Counted from the first letter of the stretch, positions 6,345 through 14,348 are shown. The stretch: DNA of 21,693 bases from VRUE01 sp035712345 (GCA_035712345.1 DASTAY010000020.1:1-21693), one strand, 5' to 3'. A program made the numbers and translations. The notes: a model not told the origin generated them from the letters alone.

Positions 6345-7693
6345 AGAGACTTTTCCTGGCGGCAGTCGTGGCATTCGCGCTGTCGGTACCTGCGCAGGCG
6401 ATGGCCGACGTGACGGCACTCGATCCTTCCGTGGAGCCCGGTTCGGCGATATCCGCCGGCAAGGCGCTGATGGCCGACGAATCCCAGCTCACCTCGGCGG
6501 AACTGCCCGAATACGCATACGGCGGCGGAGGGGCGCCCTCCCCGCTGGGAATAGGGAGCCTGACCGGGTCGCCGGCGGGCCTGACCGGCTTTCCCACCAA
6601 TGGCGAAACGTACGCAATCCTCTCCTCTGGCGACGTGAACACGATCGGCTCCGTGCTGACCAACGAAGAAGAAGAAACGACCTACGAATTCGAAGAACAC
6701 TTCCCACTGCTGCCACTTGAACGGGGGCCAGCGGCTGAAGACTGGACTGTTCTGCGACTGAACGTCAATGTCCCGAGCGGCGACGACTGCCTGGCGCTCG
6801 ACTACCGCTTCCTCTCCGAGGAGTACCCGGAGTACGTCGGCTCCGAGTTCAACGATGCATTCATCGCCGAGGTCGATACGACCAGTTGGATGGTCGAGGA
6901 AGAAGGCGAAATCGTGCGTCCCAACGATTTCGCGGCCTCACCCGAAGGCGCGCCTATCTCGGTCAACGGCGTCGGCCCGACGGCGATGTCGCCGGTCGAG
7001 TCCGAAGGCACCTACTTCGACGCGGCCACCGGTCTGGTCACGACGAAGACGCCGATCACCCCCGGCGCCCACTCGATCTACCTGTCGATCTTCGACGCGA
7101 GCGATCAGGCGCTCGATTCGGCCGTCTTCCTCGACAACCTGCGCTTCCTCAATGAGAGCGCCGGAACCTGCAAGCCGCCGGTGGGCAAGGAACTGGCGAT
7201 CCCGCCGCCTCCCGCGCCCGGCTCTCCGCCTTCTTCGTCTCCTCCGTCTTCTCCGGCGCCGAGCAACCAATTCAGTCTGGGACCGAGCGTCAAGTTCAAG
7301 AACGGCGGCACCAAAGCGACGCTGACCGTTGTCGTGCCGGGTCCCGGAACCGTGACCGCTAGCTCGCCGGTCAAAGGCGCGATTGCGTCGCGTGTCGATG
7401 CCCTGAACGCGAGCGTCTCGGCGACGCATCACGGCAAGAAGGGCCATAAGAAGCACAAGAAGAAGCCCCTGCTCCTGCCCGCCTCGGTTCACGCCGGCGC
7501 GGCGGGACCGGTCACGATCACGGTCAAGCTCTCGGGAACCGGCAAGGCATTGCTGGCGAAGAAGGGCAAGCTGACCGTGCCGGTCACGATCGGCTTCACT
7601 CCCGATGGCGGCACTGCCGGGACGCCTAAGGCGACGACGGTGACCTTCAAGAAGCGCCACCACAAGAAGCACCACGGCGGCAAGAAGGGGTAA
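6341..7693 (+). CDS. Secreted choice-of-anchor-L-like protein with Lys/His-rich tail
   Basis: A 450-residue exported protein. A signal peptide is clear: KR, a hydrophobic core over residues 4-17, and likely cleavage after AQA (20) or AMA (22). Residues about 85-272 resemble the choice-of-anchor L domain found in bacterial surface proteins: YRFLSEEYPEYVGSEFNDAF, PISVNG, then SIYLSIFDASDQALDSAVFLDNL. A Pro/Ser linker follows (288-308). Then comes a beta-rich module (about 311-436) with VKFKNGG..ATLTVVVPGPGTVTA and a basic insert HHGKKGHKKHKKK, ending in a His/Lys-rich tail. No sortase LPXTG or C-terminal membrane anchor is visible. The basic tail may bind envelope polymers, which is inference. 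AGGAG at 6325-6329 lies 11 bases before the ATG. The gene converges on the next with a 7-base gap. Confidence 0.75.
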   Translation: MKRLFLAAVVAFALSVPAQAMADVTALDPSVEPGSAISAGKALMADESQLTSAELPEYAYGGGGAPSPLGIGSLTGSPAGLTGFPTNGETYAILSSGDVNTIGSVLTNEEEETTYEFEEHFPLLPLERGPAAEDWTVLRLNVNVPSGDDCLALDYRFLSEEYPEYVGSEFNDAFIAEVDTTSWMVEEEGEIVRPNDFAASPEGAPISVNGVGPTAMSPVESEGTYFDAATGLVTTKTPITPGAHSIYLSIFDASDQALDSAVFLDNLRFLNESAGTCKPPVGKELAIPPPPAPGSPPSSSPPSSPAPSNQFSLGPSVKFKNGGTKATLTVVVPGPGTVTASSPVKGAIASRVDALNASVSATHHGKKGHKKHKKKPLLLPASVHAGAAGPVTITVKLSGTGKALLAKKGKLTVPVTIGFTPDGGTAGTPKATTVTFKKRHHKKHHGGKKG

Positions 7694-7700
7694 GTAGCCG

Positions 7701-7853
7701 CTACTCGAGCAGCATCCAGACCAGAGCTGCGGCGAAGCAGATCTGGCCTACGCCGAGGGCGATGCCGAGGCTGGCGGCGCCAAGCGCCGCCGCCACGGCC
7801 GTCCCGGTGAGGAAGGCGGCGGCCATGACTGCGATCTGGCGAGCGCGGCTCAT
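7701..7853 (-). CDS. Small two-helix membrane protein coupled to the DUF389 gene
   Basis: A 50-residue frame starting at the ATG complementary to 7851-7853, which overlaps the TGA of the DUF389 gene (ATGA). The product is almost wholly hydrophobic: a basic start MSRAR, then two likely membrane helices (about 8-28 and 30-48) with a Gly/Ala-rich turn, and it ends in LLE. Codon use has the same high third-position GC as its neighbours. Its size and coupling suggest an accessory subunit of the DUF389 protein or a small envelope protein. No family was recognised. The 3' end lies 7 bases from the end of the convergent secreted-protein gene. Confidence 0.6.
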   Translation of the reverse strand: MSRARQIAVMAAAFLTGTAVAAALGAASLGIALGVGQICFAAALVWMLLE

Positions 7854-8842
7854 CGGCCGCCTCGCCGCCGGGGCGCCGTAGGCAGGCCCGCCTGAGCGCG
7901 GGAGCTGTCGCCGAGGTGGCGCGCGCGGCGCCGTTCGAAGACGCGGTTCTGCGCTCGCAGCGTGAGCACGCCGGCGATCACGATCGCGCTCAGGTTGATG
8001 ACCAGCTGGGCGATCGCGCCGCGCCAGTCGGCCCAGTTGCCAAAGGCGGCGGCGACTCCGATCGCGGCCGCCGCGGGGATCGTCGTCACCGAGATCAGCA
8101 CCCCGATCAGGGCGCCCGACTTGGCCGAGGTCAGCGAGAGCACGCCGGCGGCGCCGGCGAAGAGGGCGACGATGAAGGAGAAGGTGCTGGGTTCGGAGAT
8201 GAACGCCGTGAGCGGCTGGTTGCCGACTTCGAAGCCGCTGCCGATCAGGTCCGTCCACTTGGCGAAGAGGCTGAAGAGGAAGGCTCCGGTGATGCCGATC
8301 GGGAACCCGATCGCGAGTGCCCTCAGCGAGCGCAGGCCGACGTCCGGGCGGCGCTGGGCGATCGCGACGCTGAGGCCGGCGAGCGGGCCGAACTCCGGCC
8401 CGACCACCATCGCGCCGACGATCAGCACCGGCTGGCCGAGCATGACCCCGACCGAGGCGATCAGGCAGGCGAGGGCCATGAAGGCGAGGAAGTTGGCGTT
8501 GAGCTCGATGCTCTCCGAGGTGCGCGCCTCGACCTCCTCCCAGACGACCGCGTCGCCAGGCGAGCCGCGCGCCGCGCGCTCGGCCTGCTCTGCCGCCTTG
8601 GAGAGCTGGGAGTCGATCTCTTCGACCGAGATCGAGCCCTCCTCGGGGACCCCGAGCTCGCGCAGGTCGTCGATCATGACGCTGGCGTCCTCGCGGGCGA
8701 TGTCGCAGAAAACGAGGTCGCCGGGCGGCTTGCGCGACGCGCCCTCTATGCGCGCCAGGCTGGAGACAGACGGGCTCGCTTCGAGAAGGTCGACGACTCG
8801 CTCGGACTTGGGGCCGGGAACGGCGATCCGCAGGTGGATCAT
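7850..8842 (-). CDS. DUF389 family integral membrane protein
   Basis: A 330-residue protein of the DUF389 family (TIGR00341-like), widespread and of unknown function. Residues 1-80 form a soluble alpha/beta domain starting MIHLRIAVPGP, which looks like a small regulatory sensor fold. A charged link with SIELNANFL (about 110-118) is followed by about six membrane helices, including the family-typical LGQPVLIVGAMVVGPEFGPL (134-153) and SAKSGALIGVLISVTTIPAA (about 239-258). The C-terminus is a basic Arg-rich tail. The start codon is only 29 bases from the divergent phosphatase gene. The downstream 50-residue membrane protein overlaps its stop. Family assignment is confident; the transported or sensed substrate is unknown. 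Confidence 0.88.
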   Translation of the reverse strand: MIHLRIAVPGPKSERVVDLLEASPSVSSLARIEGASRKPPGDLVFCDIAREDASVMIDDLRELGVPEEGSISVEEIDSQLSKAAEQAERAARGSPGDAVVWEEVEARTSESIELNANFLAFMALACLIASVGVMLGQPVLIVGAMVVGPEFGPLAGLSVAIAQRRPDVGLRSLRALAIGFPIGITGAFLFSLFAKWTDLIGSGFEVGNQPLTAFISEPSTFSFIVALFAGAAGVLSLTSAKSGALIGVLISVTTIPAAAAIGVAAAFGNWADWRGAIAQLVINLSAIVIAGVLTLRAQNRVFERRRARHLGDSSRAQAGLPTAPRRRGGR

Positions 8843-8856
8843 TTCCCGCGCGAGGG

Positions 8857-8871
8857 TAACGTGGTGCGCCG
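8857..8871 (+). promoter_or_regulatory. Candidate leaderless promoter of the PHP phosphatase gene
   Basis: TAACGT at 8857-8862 fits the actinobacterial TAnnnT -10 pattern and lies 9 bases before the ATG at 8872, the spacing expected for a leaderless transcript. Only 29 bases separate the two divergent start codons, so any promoter upstream of -10 must lie in the DUF389 coding sequence. Confidence 0.3.
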
Positions 8872-9714
8872 ATGCTGACCGACTACCACCTCCATCTGCG
8901 GCCCGACGAGCCGGACACGACCCCGGCGGGCTATTTCACCGAGGAGAACGTCGCGCGCTACCGGGCGGCCGCCGATGCCGCGGGGATCGAGGAGCTGGGG
9001 GTCTCCGAGCACGTCTACCGCTTCACACAGGCGCTCGACGTCTGGCAGCACCCCTTCTGGCGTGAGCAGGCGCGCGACGACCTCGACGCCTACTGCGAGT
9101 TCGTCCGCGGGGCGGGGCTGAGGCTGGGCGTGGAGTGCGACTTCGTGCCCGGCGCCGAGGACCGCACCGCCAACCTGCTCGAGGCGCGCGACTTCGACTA
9201 CGTGGTCGGCTCGGTCCACTTCGTCGGCGAGAGGGCCGTCGACCACGAGGGCTGGGACGTCTGGCAGGGGCAGGGCGACGCGGACGAGGTCTGGCGGCGC
9301 TACTTCGAGGCGCTCGCCGAGTGCGCCCGGGCCGGCCTCTTCGACATCCTCGCCCACCCCGACCTGGTCAAGGTCTGGGGGCGCGGGCGCCCGCTGCCCG
9401 AGCGCGACCCGCGCCACTACTACGAGCCCGCGGTCGAGGCGATCGCCGAGGGCGGTATCGCGGTCGAGCTCTCCACCGCGGGCCTGCGCAAGCCCGTCGG
9501 CGAGCTCTACCCGGCGCGCGCCTTCGCCGAGATGTGCGTCGAGGCCGGCGCTCCGTTCGCCCTCTCCTCCGACGCCCACCTGCCCGAGCAGGTCGGCTAC
9601 GGCTACGACCGGGCGCTCGACTTCCTCGCCGAGCTGGGCGTGGACGAGATCGCGGTCTTCGAGCGCCGCGAGCGGCGCTTGGCGCCATTGCCGGCGCGGG
9701 TAGGCGAGGATTGA
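8872..9714 (+). CDS. PHP-domain phosphatase, histidinol-phosphatase-like
   Basis: A 280-residue PHP-superfamily metal-dependent phosphoesterase. It most resembles histidinol-phosphatases of the HisK type, which remove phosphate from L-histidinol phosphate in histidine synthesis. Metal-ligand motifs are in order: DYHLHLRP at residues 4-11, SEHVYRF (44-50), a Glu in LGVECDF (85-91), VVGSVHF (104-110), ILAHPDLVK (152-160) and SSDAHLPEQVGYGYD near the C-terminus. These match the usual set of His/Asp/Glu ligands. No other histidine genes are nearby, so a role in histidine synthesis is a family-based guess and another phosphate ester is possible. ispF begins 3 bases after its stop, so it likely heads the ispF / acyl-CoA synthetase operon. 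Confidence 0.82.
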   Translation: MLTDYHLHLRPDEPDTTPAGYFTEENVARYRAAADAAGIEELGVSEHVYRFTQALDVWQHPFWREQARDDLDAYCEFVRGAGLRLGVECDFVPGAEDRTANLLEARDFDYVVGSVHFVGERAVDHEGWDVWQGQGDADEVWRRYFEALAECARAGLFDILAHPDLVKVWGRGRPLPERDPRHYYEPAVEAIAEGGIAVELSTAGLRKPVGELYPARAFAEMCVEAGAPFALSSDAHLPEQVGYGYDRALDFLAELGVDEIAVFERRERRLAPLPARVGED

Positions 9715-9717
9715 TCG

Positions 9718-10173
9718 ATGAGCGTGGGGATCGGCTACGACAGCCACCGCTTCGCCGAGGGGCGGCCGCTGATCCTCGGCGGGGTCGAGATCGAGCACGA
9801 GCTCGGCCTCAGCGGCCACTCCGACGCCGACGTCCTCACCCACGCGGTGATCGACGCGCTGCTCGGAGCCGCGGGAGAAGGCGACATCGGCACGCTCTTT
9901 CCAGATGACGACGAGCGCTGGCGCGACGCCGACTCGGTCGACCTGCTGCGCACCGTGGTCGGCACGATCGGCGGTCGGATCGAGAACATCGATGCGACCC
10001 TCGTCTGCCAGGAACCCCGCTTGGCGCCCTACCGGGGGGAGATGGAGCGCATCCTCGCCGAGGCCACCTCGGCCCGCGTCAGCGTCAAGGCGACCACCAA
10101 CGAGGGCATGGGCTGGATCGGCCGCGGCGAGGGCATCGCCTGCATGGCGGTCGCTTCGGTCGATAGCGAATAG
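9718..10173 (+). CDS. ispF: 2-C-methyl-D-erythritol 2,4-cyclodiphosphate synthase (IspF)
   Basis: Fifth enzyme of the MEP pathway. It cyclises CDP-methylerythritol 2-phosphate to methylerythritol 2,4-cyclodiphosphate with loss of CMP, as a homotrimer. The 151 residues match the family length. Metal ligands Asp8 and His10 (GYDSHRF) and His42 (HSDADVLTHA) are present. The later motifs DIGTLFPD, KATTNEGMGWIGRGEGIACMA and the C-terminal hydrophobic strand are all typical. The ATG is 3 bases after the phosphatase stop. In many genomes ispF abuts or is fused to ispD; here they are 3.5 kb apart with unrelated genes between. Confidence 0.97.
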   Translation: MSVGIGYDSHRFAEGRPLILGGVEIEHELGLSGHSDADVLTHAVIDALLGAAGEGDIGTLFPDDDERWRDADSVDLLRTVVGTIGGRIENIDATLVCQEPRLAPYRGEMERILAEATSARVSVKATTNEGMGWIGRGEGIACMAVASVDSE

Positions 10174-10186
10174 GCTTCGCGGCTCG

Positions 10187-11836
10187 ATGGGCACGCTCGG
10201 ATCGATCGCGGCGAAGGCACGGCAGGCGGCCTCGGACAAAGCGTTCGAGGTCGGGGTCCTGCACGAGGCGGGCATCCTCGAGCCGTTGCGCCCCGACAAG
10301 GTACTGAAGATCGGCGCCACCTTCCTGCGCTGGGGCGCTTCGCCGGCGACCGGCATCGCCACCGCCGCGATCCACCATCCCGCCGCGGCGGCGCTGATCG
10401 ACGAGCGCGGCTCGCTCACCTTCGAGCAGCTCCACCGGCGAACCAACGCGCTCGCAGACTCCTTCGAGCGGATGGGGATCGGCTACGGCGACGGTGTCGG
10501 GATCATGTGCCGCAACCACCGCGGCTTCATCGAGGCCACCCTCGCCGCCGCCAAGTTGGGCGCCAGCGCGCTCTACCTCAACACGATGTTCGCCGGGCCT
10601 CAGCTGGTCGAGGTGACGCGCCGCGAGGGGCCGAAAGCGCTCGTCTACGACGAGGAGTTCGCCGGGCTGCTCGACGGCGTGGACGAGGGGGTGCAGCGCG
10701 TCGTCGCCTGGACGGACGGGGAGCCTGAGGCGCCGACGCTCGATTCGCTGATCGCCGCCGGCGCCGAGGCCGACCGCAAGCCGCCGCCCGACAAGCCGCG
10801 CTTCGTCATTCTCACCTCCGGCACGACCGGCACTCCGAAGGGCGCCCAGCGCTCCAGCCCGAACGGGCTGCTGGCGGTGGCGGCGCTGATCGACCGCATC
10901 CCCTACCGCAGCCGCGAGACGATGATGATCGCGGCGCCGCTCTTCCACTCCTGGGGCTTCTTCCACTTCATCATGAGCCTGCCGACCGCCTCGACGATGG
11001 TGCTGCGGCGGCGCTTCGACCCGGAGGGGACGCTGCAGGCGATCGAGGAGCACCGTGCCCAGGTCCTCGGGGCGGTGCCGGTGATGTTGCAGCGCATCCT
11101 CCAGTTGCCCGAGGAGACGCTCGACAGGCACGACCTGCCCTCGCTGCGGATCACCTCGCTCTCGGGCTCATCGCTGCCGGGCGAGCTGGCGATTTCCTGG
11201 ATGGACCGTTTCGGCGACAACATCTACAACCTCTACGGCTCGACCGAGGTCGCCTACGCGACCGTCGCCACGCCGGCCGAACTGCGCGCCGCGCCGGGTA
11301 CGGCGGGGCGGCCCCCGCGGGGCACCGTCGTCCGCCTCTACGACGAAGCCGGGCGCGAGGTGCCGCGGGGGGAGGTCGGGCGCATCTTCGTCGGCAACGA
11401 GATGTCCTTCGAGGGATATACCGGCGGCGGCGGCAAGGACGAGATCGACGGATTGCTCTCTAGCGGCGACGTCGGCCACCTCGACGCCGGCGGGCGACTC
11501 TTCATCGACGGCCGCGACGACGAGATGATCGTCTCCGGCGGCGAGAACGTCTTCCCGCGTGAGGTCGAGGACCTGCTCGCCGACCACGAGGCGGTGGTCG
11601 AGGTGGCCGTGATCGGGGTCGAGGACGAGGAGTACGGCCAGCGACTGAAGGCCTTCATCGTGCTCGCCGAGGAAGCCGAGGTCTCCGCTGAAGATCTGAA
11701 GGCGCACGTCAAGGCTCACCTGGCCGGCTACAAGGCGCCGCGCGAGATCGAGTTCATGCCCGAGCTGCCGCGCAACGCAACGGGCAAGATCCTCAAGAAG
11801 GATCTCCACGCGCGCGAGGCCGAGAAGTCCGCCTAG
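10187..11836 (+). CDS. Acyl-CoA synthetase (AMP-binding, FadD-like)
   Basis: A 549-residue member of the adenylate-forming superfamily, which activates a carboxylic acid with ATP to an acyl-adenylate and transfers it to coenzyme A. Seen directly: P-loop-like TSGTTGTPKGA (residues 210-220), NLYGSTEVAYA (348-358), GDVGHLDAGGRLFIDGRDDEMIVSGGENVFPREVE in parts around 428-461 (the hinge and A8 region), and ATGKILKKDL with the likely catalytic Lys534. The N-terminal 60 residues before the AMP-binding domain are amphipathic. The ATG at 10187 was chosen because it lies 13 bases after the ispF stop; the frame is open further upstream inside ispF. The acid specificity is unknown; fatty acids are likeliest from overall resemblance. 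Confidence 0.9.
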   Translation: MGTLGSIAAKARQAASDKAFEVGVLHEAGILEPLRPDKVLKIGATFLRWGASPATGIATAAIHHPAAAALIDERGSLTFEQLHRRTNALADSFERMGIGYGDGVGIMCRNHRGFIEATLAAAKLGASALYLNTMFAGPQLVEVTRREGPKALVYDEEFAGLLDGVDEGVQRVVAWTDGEPEAPTLDSLIAAGAEADRKPPPDKPRFVILTSGTTGTPKGAQRSSPNGLLAVAALIDRIPYRSRETMMIAAPLFHSWGFFHFIMSLPTASTMVLRRRFDPEGTLQAIEEHRAQVLGAVPVMLQRILQLPEETLDRHDLPSLRITSLSGSSLPGELAISWMDRFGDNIYNLYGSTEVAYATVATPAELRAAPGTAGRPPRGTVVRLYDEAGREVPRGEVGRIFVGNEMSFEGYTGGGGKDEIDGLLSSGDVGHLDAGGRLFIDGRDDEMIVSGGENVFPREVEDLLADHEAVVEVAVIGVEDEEYGQRLKAFIVLAEEAEVSAEDLKAHVKAHLAGYKAPREIEFMPELPRNATGKILKKDLHAREAEKSA

Positions 11837-11860
11837 GTCGCTCCGCCGCCTCCGCGCTAA

Positions 11861-12814
11861 TTGCGGGATTTTGACGAACGCGGGGGTGGTTTCGCTTCCG
11901 CTGTGGATAGTAGGTTGCGGTGGATGGTGGAGCCAGCGGTCAAGCTGAACGGGATTGCCGAGGCGTCGGAGCAGATGCGGGGCGTCGCGACGCAGGCCCT
12001 GGAGTGGGTGCGCGTCGGCGAGGAGCGCGTCGCCGCCGCCGAGAAGCGCGCAGGCGAAGCTGAGGCGCGCGCCGAGAGGAACAGCGCCGAGCTGAAGAAG
12101 CGGGCAAAGGCGACGCTGGGCAGGTTGGGTGAGGAAGGGCGCAAGCGGATTGCGGTCGAGCGCGAGAAGCGTCGCGTCGCCGAGGCTCGCGTCAAGCGCG
12201 CCGAGGAGGGTCGCGATCGGGCCGAGAAGGCCTTCGAGCGCACCCGCAAGCAGGCCGAAGCCGAGCGCGAGGCGGCGACCACAGAGATGACTTCGATCAG
12301 GGCGCAGACCGAGGACACGGTGGCACGGGCGGTGAAGCGGACCGAAGAGCTGGCCTCCAAGCGCATGGGGGAGGTCCTGGAGAAGGCCCAGGCGGAGGCC
12401 GACCGCCGGGTCGCCGCCGCCGAGCAGCGCGCCGCCGAGGCCGAGGCGCGGGCCGAGGAGTCCCACCGGATCGCCGTGCGGCTCGAGGCGGAGATCGAGG
12501 AGCGCGTGATGCAGGGGACCGTGGACGTGCGCCGCGAAGCCGAGGAGCGGGTGAGCCGGCTGGTCGAGAAGGTCGAAGGCGAGGCGACCGAGAAAGCCCG
12601 TGCGCGGGCCGAGGAGCAGTTGCAGGCCGAGTCCGAGCGGATCCGCGGCCAGGCCGAACAGCGCGAGGAGCGCCTGCGCGAGGCGGCCGAGGAGGAGATC
12701 AGGGCCAGCGCCAAGCGAGCTCGCCGCGAGGTGCTCGCGGCGGCGGGCGAGACCGCACCGACCTGGTCTCGCAACGAGGCGTCCGCCTCGGGCGCCGGAT
12801 ACCGAACCTTTTAA
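11861..12814 (+). CDS. Large charged coiled-coil protein
   Basis: A frame of 317 residues, about 250 of which form one continuous charged helix rich in Ala, Glu, Arg and Lys with heptad-like spacing (for example VAAAEQRAAEAEARAEES). A rod-like or filament-forming coiled coil is expected. No signal peptide, membrane helix or enzymatic motif is visible, and no specific family was recognised. General resemblance to DivIVA-like or Scy/FilP-like scaffold proteins comes from composition only. The start is uncertain: TTG 11861 gives the longest frame, while GTG 11903 and ATG 11924 are in frame and lose only residues before the helix. The stop is 21 bases before cysS. Confidence 0.65.
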   Translation: MRDFDERGGGFASAVDSRLRWMVEPAVKLNGIAEASEQMRGVATQALEWVRVGEERVAAAEKRAGEAEARAERNSAELKKRAKATLGRLGEEGRKRIAVEREKRRVAEARVKRAEEGRDRAEKAFERTRKQAEAEREAATTEMTSIRAQTEDTVARAVKRTEELASKRMGEVLEKAQAEADRRVAAAEQRAAEAEARAEESHRIAVRLEAEIEERVMQGTVDVRREAEERVSRLVEKVEGEATEKARARAEEQLQAESERIRGQAEQREERLREAAEEEIRASAKRARREVLAAAGETAPTWSRNEASASGAGYRTF

Positions 12815-12835
12815 TCCTCTCTAGCATCCGCCTCG

Positions 12836-14257
12836 ATGCGAGAGGTGCGGATCAGGGACACGCTGAGCGGCGAGCTGCGCAGGCTCGACCCCGCCGGGGA
12901 GATCGGCATCTACGCGTGCGGGCCGACGGTCTACAGCCGCATCCACATCGGCAACGCCAGGCCATTCGTGATCTTCTCCCTGCTGGCAGGGTTCCTCAGG
13001 TCCGAGGGATTCGCGACGAAGCTCGTCGTCAACGTCACCGACATCAACGACAAGATCTATGACGCTGCCCGCCTCGCGGGGGAGCCTTCGAGCGAGTTCG
13101 CCACGCGGATGACCTGCGCTTACCTCGAGGACACCGATCGACTCGGCCTGGGGCGGCCGGACGTGGAGCCGCTGGCGACCGAGACGATCGCGCCCATCGT
13201 CGCCCTGATCGCGGACCTGGTCGAGTCCGGCCACGCCTATGAGTCGGGTGGCGACGTCTATTTCCGGGTGCGCAGCTTCGACGGCTACGGCAAGCTCTCC
13301 AACCGCCGCACCGAGGACATGGACCAGGGCGAGGAGGCGGGCTCGGCCTCGCTCAAGGAGGACGCGCTTGACTTCGCCCTCTGGAAGGCGCACAAGCAGG
13401 GTGAGGACACGCGCTGGGACTCCCCCTGGGGGCCCGGGCGGCCGGGCTGGCACATCGAGTGCTCGGCGATGGCCGAGGCCGAGCTGGGCCCGTCGTTCGC
13501 GATCCACGGCGGCGGCTCGGATCTCGTCTTCCCCCACCACGAGAACGAGATCGCCCAGTCGGAGGCGGCAGGACGGCCGTTCGCGCGACTCTGGATGCAC
13601 AACGGGATGGTCGAGACCGACGCGTCCAAGATGTCGAAGTCGGAGGGCAACATCTTCCAGCTGTCGGAGGCGCTCGACACCTATGGGCGCGAGGCGGTCG
13701 TGGCTTACCTGATCTCGGGGCATTACCGACAGCCGATCGCGTTCGGGCCTGAGCAGATGGAGCAGGCCGTCGCCCAGGTCGAGCGGTTGCGGAACTTTTT
13801 CAGAGAGCACCCGGTGGGCGACCGAGGGGGGAAGCCGGGGGAGGGGTCGGCGGAGCAACAGCGGGGAGGCTCCGGCGACCCCTCCCCCGACTCCCCAGTA
13901 GCGTCGCGCATCGAGAGCTTCCGAGGCGCGCTTGCCGACGACTTCAATACGCCAAGAGCGATGGCCGAGGTATTCGAGCTGGTGGCTGAAGCCAACCGCG
14001 GCGAGGTCCCGGCGCATGAAGCCGCCAAGGCGCTGGCGGAGATGCTCGAGCTGGTCGGGCTCGGCTCCCTTGCCCGCCCGGATGAGGGAGTTGAGGCCGA
14101 CGAGCGGGCCGAGGGGTTGTTGGAGGAGCGCGAGGAAGCTCGAGCCGCGAAGGATTTTGCGCGCGCGGACGAGATTCGGGATCGGCTCGCCGAGCTGGGC
14201 TGGGAGGTCCGGGACGGGGCCGATGGCGCCAGGCTCGTGCCCCGAGAGCGCACGTGA
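12836..14257 (+). CDS. cysS: Cysteinyl-tRNA synthetase
   Basis: Charges tRNA-Cys with cysteine using ATP; class I synthetase. The signature HIGN is at residues 37-40 and KMSKS at 265-269. The zinc site that selects cysteine is intact: Cys28 (CGPTVY), Cys209 (HIECSAM), His234 and Glu238 (HHENE), at the same residue numbers as in the E. coli enzyme. The catalytic fold is followed by a helical DALR-type domain (about 360-440). At about residues 327-355 there is a Gly/Ser/Pro/Gln-rich low-complexity loop that looks like an insertion relative to the family; its DNA forms a very strong hairpin. The last codons and stop lie in the left arm of another inverted repeat shared with the rlmB leader. The total of 473 residues is near normal. 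Confidence 0.97.
   Translation: MREVRIRDTLSGELRRLDPAGEIGIYACGPTVYSRIHIGNARPFVIFSLLAGFLRSEGFATKLVVNVTDINDKIYDAARLAGEPSSEFATRMTCAYLEDTDRLGLGRPDVEPLATETIAPIVALIADLVESGHAYESGGDVYFRVRSFDGYGKLSNRRTEDMDQGEEAGSASLKEDALDFALWKAHKQGEDTRWDSPWGPGRPGWHIECSAMAEAELGPSFAIHGGGSDLVFPHHENEIAQSEAAGRPFARLWMHNGMVETDASKMSKSEGNIFQLSEALDTYGREAVVAYLISGHYRQPIAFGPEQMEQAVAQVERLRNFFREHPVGDRGGKPGEGSAEQQRGGSGDPSPDSPVASRIESFRGALADDFNTPRAMAEVFELVAEANRGEVPAHEAAKALAEMLELVGLGSLARPDEGVEADERAEGLLEEREEARAAKDFARADEIRDRLAELGWEVRDGADGARLVPRERT
13833..13892. repeat. Strong hairpin element inserted in frame in cysS
   Basis: CGGGGGAGGGGTCG at 13836-13849 pairs perfectly with 13876-13889. After one mismatch the stem continues for six more pairs (CGGAGC at 13851-13856 with GCTCCG at 13869-13874), leaving a 12-base loop. 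Two further pairs lie outside another mismatch. The element is about 60 bases, a multiple of three, and codes for a low-complexity loop absent from typical CysRS. Confidence 0.7.
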
Positions 14258-14343
14258 CCGGCGCATATCTGTGTCCTCGGTCGCTCGCGTGCAGAGCACG
14301 CCACGCTCCCTGCGTCCTGGATCTGCTTGGTCACGTGCGCTCT
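14245..14343. repeat. 99-base inverted-repeat element spanning the cysS/rlmB junction
   Basis: AGAGCGCACGTGACC (14245-14259), which includes the cysS stop, is matched perfectly over 15 bases by GGTCACGTGCGCTCT (14329-14343), which ends 5 bases before the rlmB ATG. A second hairpin, GCGTGC-AGA-GCACGC, sits exactly at the centre of the 69-base interval. It could be a terminator-like or RBS-masking RNA structure, or a small MITE-like element. No clear target duplication was seen. Confidence 0.6.
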
Positions 14344-14348
14344 TGGCC

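Noticed and set aside
9905..10186. Upstream extension of the acyl-CoA synthetase frame into ispF
   Set aside because: The extension overlaps ispF out of frame, is Arg/Ser/Pro-rich and lies outside the conserved domain; ATG 10187 fits the operon spacing.
11837..11860. Rho-independent terminator after the acyl-CoA synthetase gene
   Set aside because: The 24-base gap has no stem followed by a T run; no classical intrinsic terminator was found in the window.
14260..14328. T-box leader or tRNA gene near cysS
   Set aside because: The structured region is downstream of cysS, lacks the T-box sequence, and does not form a cloverleaf.
13932..14348. Upstream extension of the rlmB frame into cysS
   Set aside because: It is a shadow of cysS codons; the family N-terminus (MSLIYGKQPV) begins exactly at ATG 14349.
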